Shown here: positions 56,650-64,000 of the stretch, one piece after another | Numbering within the stretch: position 1 is the stretch's first letter | Layout of the letters: each line of letters begins with the position of its first letter | Origin: Erysipelothrix urinaevulpis | GTDB lineage: Bacteria; Bacillota_I; Bacilli_A; Erysipelotrichales; Erysipelotrichaceae | Reading direction: 5' to 3' | Assembly (NCBI RefSeq): GCF_009828835.1 | Contig: NZ_WTTB01000007.1 | Location: 35,152-99,151 of the forward strand | DNA: 64,000 nucleotides | Made by a program: the position numbers and the translations under genes | The notes under the pieces: model-generated | What the model was told of the DNA's origin: nothing | The model's database searches: none | What the model saw: the letters and a program-made list of their open reading frames with translations, nothing else

Positions 56650-58861
56650 GGAATGTACGGCTAATAACTTCTAACTGTTGTTCTTCTGACAAACGGTTAA
56701 AGTTAACAGCATACCCTGAAACACGGATTGTTAATTGTGGATATTTTTCAGGATTCTTCATCGCATCTTGTAAAAGTTCACGATTTAAGACGTTTACGTT
56801 TAAGTGGTGAGCTTTTTGACGGAAGTATCCATCCATAACACCGACTAAGTTTGTAATACGCTCATCTTCATCTTTACCTAATACTTGAGGTACAATTGAG
56901 AATGTATTTGATACACCATCCTCACATACATCTGTATATGGAATTTTTGAAACTGAGTTTAAGGAAGCAAGTGCTCCTGATTTGTCACGTCCATGCATTG
57001 GGTTTGCACCTGGTGCAAATGGTTCTCCTGCATGACGTCCATCAGGTGTTGAACCTGTTTTCTTACCATAAACGACGTTTGATGTAATGGTTAGAATTGA
57101 TAATGTATGTTTTGCATCACGAATAACTTCGTGTGATTTTAAGTAACGTGAGAAACGTTCAACAAGATCAACAGCGATATCATCAACACGATCATCGTCG
57201 TTACCATATTGAGGATAGTCACCCTCAACTTCAAAATCAACAGCTAATCCTTCTTCATTACGTACTGGTTTAACTTTAGCATATTTAATAGCTGATAAGG
57301 AGTCAGCAGCAACTGATAATCCAGCAACACCGAATGCCATTAAACGATCAACTTCTGTATCATGCAATGCCATTTGACTCTTTTCATAAGCATATTTATC
57401 ATGCATATAGTGAATAATATTCATCGTATCAACATAGACTTCCGCAACTTCTTGAAGGACTTTGTCATATGAAGCCATAACTTTATCATAATCTAAGACA
57501 TCATCATTCATCGCTTCAACATCTTCAAGAACTTTAATGTTACGCATTTCATCAACACCACCGTTGATGGAGTATAACAAGGCTTTAGCTAAGTTAGTAC
57601 GTGCTCCAAAGTATTGCATTTGTTTACCAATCTTCATGGCTGACACACAGCAAGCAATACCATAATCATCGCCAAAGTTTGGTCTCATGACATCATCATT
57701 TTCATATTGAATTGCACCTGTCTCGATTGACATTTTTGCACAATATTTTTTGAAACCTAATGGTAAGTCATCTGACCAAAGGATTGTCATGTTTGGCTCT
57801 GGTGCAGGTCCTAAGTTTGTTAATGTATGAAGGTAACGGAATGATGATTTAGTTACCAATGAACGGCCATCCTCACCCATACCACCAATTGATTCAGTAA
57901 CCCAAGTTGGATCCCCTGCAAACAAGTCATCATATTCTGGTGTTCTTAAATGACGTGCTAAGCGTAATTTCATAATAAATTGATCAATGTATGACTGAGC
58001 TGTCATTTCATCAATCGTACCGTTTTGTAGGTCTCTCTCAATATATACATCAATGAATGTTGATGTACGTCCAAGGCTCATTGCTGCCCCGTTATTTTCT
58101 TTAATTGCTGCAAGATACGCAAAGTATGTCCATTGAATTGCTTCTTTTGCATTCACTGCCGGTTGACTAATATCAAAACCATAGCGAGCTGCCATTGATT
58201 TAATATCAGCTAAAGCGCGAATTTGTTCATTCACTTCTTCACGTTGTTGGATTGTTTCAGCTGTGATTTTTTTAATATTATTTAAATCTTTTTTCTTCTC
58301 TTCAATGAGATAGTCGATTCCATATAAAGCCACACGACGATAATCACCAATGATACGACCACGACCATAGGCATCAGGTAAACCAGTTAATAAACCAGTT
58401 GTACGATATTTACGGATTTCTGGCGTATAGGCATCAAAGACACCTTGGTTATGTGTTTTTGTATAGTTATGGAAGAAATGACTTGTTTTGTCATCCATCT
58501 TACGTCCATAAGTATCTAAAATACTATCAACTAAACGAATACCACCATAAGGGTTAATGATACGTTTTAAAGGCGCATCAGTTTGAAGACCAACAATGTC
58601 TTCGTTTTCCTTTACAATGTAACCTGGCTCAAAGTTATCAATTCCAGACATTGCGTCCATTTCAATATCTAAAACTCTAACTTTTGATTCCTCTTTTAAT
58701 AACTCTAAACTACGTTTCCAAAGGATATCTGCGTTTTCGCTTAATCCTGCTAAGAAACTGTCATCACCTTCATAAGGTGTGTAGTTTGTTTGTATAAAAT
58801 CACGAACATTGATTTCATTTTCCCATTGTCCGGATTTAAAACCTTCCCATGCTTTTTTCAT
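56636..58861 (-). CDS. pflB: Formate acetyltransferase (pyruvate formate-lyase)
   Basis: Cleaves pyruvate with CoA to acetyl-CoA and formate; oxygen-sensitive glycyl-radical enzyme. From ATG at 58861 (AAAGGAGA upstream) it has 741 residues. The two active-site cysteines are in [12 protein letters not shown] and the radical glycine in VSGYAVNF near the C-terminus. A longer frame to 58894 lacks a ribosome site. Followed by pflA. It implies mixed-acid fermentation. Confidence 0.98.
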   Translation of the reverse strand: MKKAWEGFKSGQWENEINVRDFIQTNYTPYEGDDSFLAGLSENADILWKRSLELLKEESKVRVLDIEMDAMSGIDNFEPGYIVKENEDIVGLQTDAPLKRIINPYGGIRLVDSILDTYGRKMDDKTSHFFHNYTKTHNQGVFDAYTPEIRKYRTTGLLTGLPDAYGRGRIIGDYRRVALYGIDYLIEEKKKDLNNIKKITAETIQQREEVNEQIRALADIKSMAARYGFDISQPAVNAKEAIQWTYFAYLAAIKENNGAAMSLGRTSTFIDVYIERDLQNGTIDEMTAQSYIDQFIMKLRLARHLRTPEYDDLFAGDPTWVTESIGGMGEDGRSLVTKSSFRYLHTLTNLGPAPEPNMTILWSDDLPLGFKKYCAKMSIETGAIQYENDDVMRPNFGDDYGIACCVSAMKIGKQMQYFGARTNLAKALLYSINGGVDEMRNIKVLEDVEAMNDDVLDYDKVMASYDKVLQEVAEVYVDTMNIIHYMHDKYAYEKSQMALHDTEVDRLMAFGVAGLSVAADSLSAIKYAKVKPVRNEEGLAVDFEVEGDYPQYGNDDDRVDDIAVDLVERFSRYLKSHEVIRDAKHTLSILTITSNVVYGKKTGSTPDGRHAGEPFAPGANPMHGRDKSGALASLNSVSKIPYTDVCEDGVSNTFSIVPQVLGKDEDERITNLVGVMDGYFRQKAHHLNVNVLNRELLQDAMKNPEKYPQLTIRVSGYAVNFNRLSEEQQLEVISRTFHETI

Positions 58862-58918
58862 ACTGCCATCTCCTTTACACTTAAAGTCTACCAAATGAAA
58901 GGGTGTTTTTAGGATTAA

Positions 58919-58940
58919 TTATGATAGAATTCTATCAAAG
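58919..58940. promoter_or_regulatory. Perfect palindrome upstream of pflB (putative operator)
   Basis: GATAGAATTCTATC (58923-58936), a perfect 14-bp palindrome just upstream of pflB, overlapping a likely -10 CATAAT (minus strand). It lies between pflB and the divergent regulator gene. Confidence 0.5.
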
Positions 58941-59048
58941 TCTTACTCTTGATAAAATAATTGCAAAAAGGGCACAAGTTCACATGCGTAAGTATAATAC
59001 GTATTTATTTTCACAAAGTTTTATGTGACAAGAATACGCTTTCATTGT

Positions 59049-59077
59049 TTGATTCAATGGGTAGATTCTTATATACT
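59049..59077 (+). promoter_or_regulatory. Promoter of the DauR-like gene
   Basis: TTGATT (59049-59054), 17-bp spacer, TATACT (59072-59077) on the plus strand. Confidence 0.65.
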
Positions 59078-59106
59078 AATATTATATGGATGGAGGCTGT
59101 ACCCTT

Positions 59107-59778
59107 ATGGATAATCATACTCAATATTTACAACAATATATTCCTTTTATAGACTTTTTAGCTGAAGTTTTAGGTAAAAACTCAGAGATCGTATTACACA
59201 ACTTAAAAGACCTGGATTCCTCAATCGTAGCCATACGAAATAACCACATAACTAAACGTCAAGTGGGGGATCCTGCAACTGATTATGTCTTAAGAATGAT
59301 TCAACAAGGGATCGATGATAATAAAGATTTTTCAACAAACTATCGTGATATTTCTAACCGTAACAATCAAAAAGTCAAATCAGCATCGTTATACTTACGA
59401 AATAAAGGTGAAATTGTTGGGATGATTTGTGTTAATACTGATGTTACTCTCTTTGAAGAGATTGAAAAATCTGTGGATGCTTTAGAGCTTTTACTTGGGA
59501 CTTATCAAAATAATAAAGAACGGAATAAAGCTTCTAAAGAAACAGTTTCTCGTTCAGTTGAGGAAATGGCTGATAATATTGTCATGGAGTTGGCGATAAA
59601 AAAAGGAATCTCTATTAATCAGTTTAAACAAGATGATAAGTATGATGCAATCGAAAAATTATTTGACAATGGTTTTTTCTTGTTAAAAGGTGCTGTTCCC
59701 GAAGCTTCTCGAGTTCTTAAAATCTCTGAACCGACTGTCTATCGTTATTTACAAAACGTTAAATCTTATCAAGAATAA
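59107..59778 (+). CDS. DauR/YheO-like transcriptional regulator with PAS-like and HTH domains
   Basis: 223 residues from ATG at 59107, with GGATGGAGG upstream. The N-terminal YheO-like PAS domain reads LAEVLGKNSEIVLHNLKDLD and ends near residue 115; the C-terminal helix-turn-helix (about 170-220) includes LFDNGFFLLKGAVPEASRVL and SEPTVYRYL. It is the only large plus-strand core gene here, divergent from pflB, so pfl may be a target. The inducer is not known from sequence. Confidence 0.85.
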   Translation: MDNHTQYLQQYIPFIDFLAEVLGKNSEIVLHNLKDLDSSIVAIRNNHITKRQVGDPATDYVLRMIQQGIDDNKDFSTNYRDISNRNNQKVKSASLYLRNKGEIVGMICVNTDVTLFEEIEKSVDALELLLGTYQNNKERNKASKETVSRSVEEMADNIVMELAIKKGISINQFKQDDKYDAIEKLFDNGFFLLKGAVPEASRVLKISEPTVYRYLQNVKSYQE

Positions 59779-59814
59779 AAAAATCCTGGTTCTTTATTGA
59801 ACTAGGATTTTTTT
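59777..59814. terminator. Bidirectional terminator between convergent genes
   Basis: AAAAAATCCTGGTTC / GAACTAGGATTTTTTT stem with one mismatch and T runs on both strands; it contains the stop codon of the acetyltransferase gene. Confidence 0.85.
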
Positions 59815-60260
59815 CGATTAACGACATAATATTTCTCGTTGTTTTCGATAATATTTGTAAATGTAAAACCAAATGATTCGTATAAATACTGTGCACGGTC
59901 ATTGCCAACATAAAAACTGATATAAATATCATTGGGCGAATAATTCTCATCGATATAATTCAGTATTTTTTGAAATCCTACACGACCAAACCCTTGCCCA
60001 TGATATTTATGATCTAACATGTATCTAAAGATCCAAAACTCACCGTTACCCTTTTCACCGATAAATGTAAAGCCAATCATTACTTCTTCATGGTACAGCG
60101 CTAATGCCTTTGTGTTGGGTATAAAACTAAGTTCTGCAAGTGAAAAAACATTGGACATTAAGCATCCCTCTTGTAAGGTAACTTGACCATCTTCATTAGT
60201 GGTTAAAAAACTTGCTTCTCGATAATTTTCTTTTGTAATATCTTTCAATTCAATTCTCAT
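59802..60260 (-). CDS. GNAT-family N-acetyltransferase
   Basis: 152 residues with the GNAT fold: FRYMLDHKYHGQGFGRVGFQ holds the acetyl-CoA loop (Q/R-x-x-G-x-G/A type, here HGQGFGR) near residue 90-100, and NDRAQYLYESFGF is the typical final helix. The opening RIELKDITKENYREA resembles the diamine (SpeG/BltD-like) acetyltransferases. The substrate is not clear; convergent with the regulator gene. Confidence 0.85.
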   Translation of the reverse strand: MRIELKDITKENYREASFLTTNEDGQVTLQEGCLMSNVFSLAELSFIPNTKALALYHEEVMIGFTFIGEKGNGEFWIFRYMLDHKYHGQGFGRVGFQKILNYIDENYSPNDIYISFYVGNDRAQYLYESFGFTFTNIIENNEKYYVVNRKKS

Positions 60261-60384
60261 TAGTATACTCCTTAATATTTAACTTAGCTATTTTAACATA
60301 TTTATTTTAAGTTGATATACCGATCTATATATTTTTACATTAATAGCATTACTTTTTCTAATCATACATTGTCTGGATTCTAAC

Positions 60385-60420
60385 AAAAAGCCGTTTCTTT
60401 TATCAAGAAACGGCTCTTTT
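60385..60420 (-). terminator. Terminator of the second adhesin gene
   Basis: AGCCGTTTCTT / AAGAAACGGCT perfect stem (60389-60415) with T run on the minus strand. Confidence 0.85.
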
Positions 60421-60449
60421 AAATATCTTAATGAATCATAACCTGGATT

Positions 60450-63400
60450 TTATAATTCCTCTTCTCTCTCTTTTCTTTCTGCAAGAATAACTAAGAATAT
60501 TCCAATTGCAGAAGTAATTAAAGCATAGAAGTATAGGTTATTTGATAATCCAGTTGGTGGAAGTACTTTAGGTGTCTCTGTTACAGTTGCAGTTAAATTC
60601 ACTGTTTCACGATTACCTTCTATACCCGTTGCTTGTAAAGTTATTGAATACTTACCAGCTTTATTTGTGTAACCACCATTTAATGCTACGGAAACATTTA
60701 GTTTCTCACCCGTAGTTGCTGAATATGCACTTGCGTTTGATCTTTCTATTATTTCAGTATCTGTTCCAGTAACATAATTAGCTTTGATTTCAAAATCAGA
60801 AACTTTAAATATGACTGAATCTTTAACGATATAAGAACCATCGTTTACAACAACAACTCTACTTGCAGTTGCTTCATTTCCATCAGAATCGACAACATGG
60901 TAATTCACACGATAGATTCCTGGTGTTTTTGTATCTACAACACCTTGATGAGTCACTTTATTTGTAATGTTTCCATCTTCTTTATCAATTGCATCAACAC
61001 CATTCATGTAATCAAAGGTACCATTTACATCTACCACAATTGGAGTTGTAACATTTAATATCGGTGCTTGATCATCATAAACGCTTACTAATGAATTCGC
61101 AAACAAGTTTTCTTCACTTCTTGCTCCATATACAACCATATAAGTTGTTCTTTGTTGCAATACAGGCTTAATGTTATGTTCTACAACGTAAGCATCTTTC
61201 TCAACTTCTGTAAAGCCATCAAGAGTGAATACTTTAGCATTTCCTAAGGAAACTAGATCTAATGAATCAACATCTTTCGCTTGATTTGTAGTTATTTCAA
61301 AGTTATTTGAAGTAATCAGGTATTGATCACCCACAACTACATTATCATCAGTATAGACTTTTGCTTTGATTGTCTTACTAATACTGTTGTTTCCACTGAT
61401 TCCTAATTTAATGTCATGAATACCTTCCATCTTGGTACCATAAGTTCCTAAATTACTTACCGTTGGCATGACCGGATCTATTTCTACTTTTCCATTATCA
61501 TGCTCAATTACTCTGTAAGCATATGCTTTCGATAAACGTAAGACTTCTAATTCGTCACCATGCATTTTTTTAGATGAAACAGCGAAGTTTCTACCGTATA
61601 AAATGTAATCATTATCAACTGTCCAATTACCGTCATTTACAATTACTACACGTGTTTTTCTTACAGTGTTATGATCACTATCTGTAACCCAATACGGAAT
61701 TTCTTGGATACCAGATACAGATGTATCCAATGTTTCGCTATATTCTACCTTCAATTCAATTCCTAATTCATCGTCTTCAACATCAGTTGCACTAACTCCA
61801 TCAAGGTAATCAAATGTAGAGTTTAGTTCTACACTAATTGGACTTATTATATCTAAGTTTGGTGCATTTCTATTGTCAACATGAACTTTAATATCAGCTT
61901 TTACTTTGTAATCCGATACAGAGCTGATTGTAACCATATACGGATTATCTTTACTTGGTTTTGCCTCTATGTTATGTGAGTCAACCTTTGCACCACGAGA
62001 ATCAACTAGTAAGGAATCTCTGTAAAGGACCTCTGCATTCGATAAGTTTAGAATCTCTTCATCGGTGATCGATTCTGCCTTGTTTTGATTAATCAAGAAG
62101 TCATTTGCTGTAATGATATACTTATCACCAACAACGACGACATCTTTATTGATAACTTTACCTATAACTTGTTTCTCAACAGTAGAGTCTTTCGTTCCAA
62201 GAATAATGGTATGATCTCCAGCTATCTTGTCAGGATATTTTCCCGAATCTTTGACTATAATTTCAGTGTCTTCAAATTCTACACTTCCATCTTTTTTGGT
62301 AATAATACGGGTTGCTTTTGCATTTGATAATGCAATAATTTCATCATCAGTTCCAGTAACTTCATTCAATGTAATTGCGAAGTTCCTTGCTAATAAGACT
62401 ACGTCTTCTTCTACTGTAAATCTTCCATCATTAACAACTACTACACGAGTCTTTTTGACCGTGTTATTGTCACTATCAGTCACTGAGTATTCAACTGTTT
62501 GAATACCGACTTTATTAACGTCAATTGCATTCTTATCATACGTAACTTCAAGTGGAATTCCATTTGCATCGTCTTCTAGATCGCTTGCTTTAACACCTTC
62601 AAGATAGTCGAATGGTTTCCCAAATTCATGATCAATCGGTGTAACAACCTCAAGTTCGGGTCTGCTTAAATTATCCACTGTAGCATTTGAAACAGATATA
62701 GCTTTCTCATCATTATTGACATGATATGTAACTGTTCCTGTTGTTCCTTCAATTGCTTGAATATTTTCCTGGATAACCGAAACACTTTCATCTACAACAA
62801 GTCCTGTTTCTCTATCGTAAACAACTACATTTCCTTTATCAATAAGTAAGGTATGGTCTTTTTCTGTAGCCTCTTTGATTGTTAAAGTGAAATCACTAGA
62901 TATAATTGTATATCTATCACCATTTCCAGGCTTTGTATCACTGTCTGTAACTAACACATTAATTGTAATAGTAGGAGCAGTATGACCTTCAATTCCTATT
63001 GTTATTTCATGAGTCCCTACTTCTTTATCCGCATAGTTTCCTTTAGATTTAACGACTAGTTTGTCATTTGCGCTTGTAACACTCACAACATTTCCTAATT
63101 CATCAATATCAAAGAACCACGCTTCTGCACCCGACTCTTTTAATATTTCTAAATCAGTTCCGTGCATAATGTCTTTATTGATTGAGTAAAATCTAGCATT
63201 CACTGCATAACCATCTTCATAGTTGTAACCAACTAAGACAGTTCGTTTGCCTGTAACTGTATTGTCATCACTATCAGTGACTGAGTATTCAACCGCGTAC
63301 ACTCCTCGTTTGCTTGTATCGACTGTATTCTTAGCAATCGTAATTTGATCACTTAAATCACCGTCTTCAATATCACTTGCGCTAACATTTTCCATTGGAT

Positions 63401-64000
63401 CAAAGGCATCGTTAATTGCAAGACTTGTCACAGATTCAAAGTTTAGTACTGGTTTGTTTAAATTACTTACCGTTGCTTTTACTATAAGTTCTTGATCTTC
63501 TTGGTAATCAACAATGTAAATTCCAACATCGTACCCTTTGTCATTCATCACTGATTCTACCTTATCTGTTCCAATTGCGACTTTCTTGTCGACAACTGTG
63601 AAGGTTTCTCGGTCCATGACGACTGGATTTGATCGCTCAAGGTACATTGCGTGGTCATGCAACGCTGATTCTTTAAGGTTCAAGTTGAAGTTTTCAGCTT
63701 CAATGATGAAGTCATCAATAATCACAACTGGATTCTTGCTTACTTTTCCGATAATCTTAGCTGTCTCTTCATGACCTTTAATTCCAATTTCAATTGGGTA
63801 ATCGCCAACTACTTTCTTAGCATAATCACCACTTGACTTAACTTGAGCTAAGTCATTTACTTCTACTTTTTGTTTGTTTTTAATTTCATAAACAACTGTG
63901 TTGGAATGTTTGAGTATTTCTGCGTCGGTTCCTTCCATACTCTCTACCCACACTGCAAAGTTTTGTGCTTTAATAATATAATTTGTATCAACTGGATTGA
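60450..64000 (-). CDS. LPxTG-anchored repeat surface protein, 5' part beyond the window
   Basis: About 1,183 residues are visible; the frame is open to the right edge, so signal peptide and start are missing. It consists of alternating modules of two types: a DUF5011-like Ig fold (VEYSVTDSDDNTV and variants such as IPYWVTDSDHNTV) and a module with a conserved GTDAEIL/HGDELEVLRLS-like start. At least four cycles are visible. It ends with LPPTG (36 residues before the C-terminus), a hydrophobic segment and a charged ERKEREEEL tail. Probably an adhesin or stalk. Confidence 0.9.
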   Translation of the reverse strand, partial: NPVDTNYIIKAQNFAVWVESMEGTDAEILKHSNTVVYEIKNKQKVEVNDLAQVKSSGDYAKKVVGDYPIEIGIKGHEETAKIIGKVSKNPVVIIDDFIIEAENFNLNLKESALHDHAMYLERSNPVVMDRETFTVVDKKVAIGTDKVESVMNDKGYDVGIYIVDYQEDQELIVKATVSNLNKPVLNFESVTSLAINDAFDPMENVSASDIEDGDLSDQITIAKNTVDTSKRGVYAVEYSVTDSDDNTVTGKRTVLVGYNYEDGYAVNARFYSINKDIMHGTDLEILKESGAEAWFFDIDELGNVVSVTSANDKLVVKSKGNYADKEVGTHEITIGIEGHTAPTITINVLVTDSDTKPGNGDRYTIISSDFTLTIKEATEKDHTLLIDKGNVVVYDRETGLVVDESVSVIQENIQAIEGTTGTVTYHVNNDEKAISVSNATVDNLSRPELEVVTPIDHEFGKPFDYLEGVKASDLEDDANGIPLEVTYDKNAIDVNKVGIQTVEYSVTDSDNNTVKKTRVVVVNDGRFTVEEDVVLLARNFAITLNEVTGTDDEIIALSNAKATRIITKKDGSVEFEDTEIIVKDSGKYPDKIAGDHTIILGTKDSTVEKQVIGKVINKDVVVVGDKYIITANDFLINQNKAESITDEEILNLSNAEVLYRDSLLVDSRGAKVDSHNIEAKPSKDNPYMVTISSVSDYKVKADIKVHVDNRNAPNLDIISPISVELNSTFDYLDGVSATDVEDDELGIELKVEYSETLDTSVSGIQEIPYWVTDSDHNTVRKTRVVIVNDGNWTVDNDYILYGRNFAVSSKKMHGDELEVLRLSKAYAYRVIEHDNGKVEIDPVMPTVSNLGTYGTKMEGIHDIKLGISGNNSISKTIKAKVYTDDNVVVGDQYLITSNNFEITTNQAKDVDSLDLVSLGNAKVFTLDGFTEVEKDAYVVEHNIKPVLQQRTTYMVVYGARSEENLFANSLVSVYDDQAPILNVTTPIVVDVNGTFDYMNGVDAIDKEDGNITNKVTHQGVVDTKTPGIYRVNYHVVDSDGNEATASRVVVVNDGSYIVKDSVIFKVSDFEIKANYVTGTDTEIIERSNASAYSATTGEKLNVSVALNGGYTNKAGKYSITLQATGIEGNRETVNLTATVTETPKVLPPTGLSNNLYFYALITSAIGIFLVILAERKEREEEL

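Overview
The window looks like the chromosome of a low-GC Gram-positive bacterium of the Erysipelotrichia, most likely Erysipelothrix or a close relative. This is inferred from the AT-rich sequence, Bacillus-like housekeeping gene order, strong AGGAGG ribosome binding sites, and LPxTG and WxL surface proteins. Nearly all genes are on the minus strand. No rRNA, tRNA or CRISPR array was seen.

Layout by position: 1-12,050 is a conserved core holding a phosphosugar mutase (cut by the edge), ptsH, rlmH, htrA, walJ, an M23 peptidase, dnaB, rplI, gdpP, a yybS-like gene, rpsR, ssb, rpsF and an ispD-like gene. 12,050-18,650 is accessory: a DUF4143-type ATPase with 40-bp-spaced palindromic promoter repeats, a pseudogene flank, a membrane-bound MerR regulator with a textbook 19-bp-spacer promoter, a bacteriocin-type ABC exporter pair, and an IS3 orfA remnant. 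18,650-25,377 is a mosaic island behind lysS. 25,356-39,210 is again core: lysS, hslO, ftsH, hpt, tilS, a PemK-like gene, mreB, a DUF1146 gene, upp, glyA, rpiB, tsaC, prmC, prfA, tdk and rpmE. 39,291-43,402 is a GntR/ABC/lipoprotein operon. 43,414-55,610 is a surface cluster: a BspA-like WxL protein, a WxL-interacting protein (DUF916/DUF3324), a short WxL protein and a 2,623-residue LPSTG adhesin. 55,823-60,260 holds pflA/pflB, a divergent DauR-like regulator and an acetyltransferase. 60,385-64,000 is the end of a second large adhesin (LPPTG), cut by the edge.

The most unusual region is the island behind lysS. The last ~22 bp of lysS recur four times (19,899, 22,332, 24,377, 25,356). Three copies are preceded on the left by a terminator-like hairpin, and the two internal copies are followed by homologous arms with 10-bp AAGTCGTTAA-type repeats. 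Between the copies lie single-gene segments: a DUF5655-type nuclease-like protein, a Schlafen/AlbA-type ATP-binding protein, and a frameshifted membrane protein. I read this as a tandem array of small cassettes that insert at the 3' end of lysS and restore its stop codon and terminator, comparable in principle to SCC elements at rlmH. No recombinase is visible in the window. This reading is inference; the repeats themselves are directly visible.
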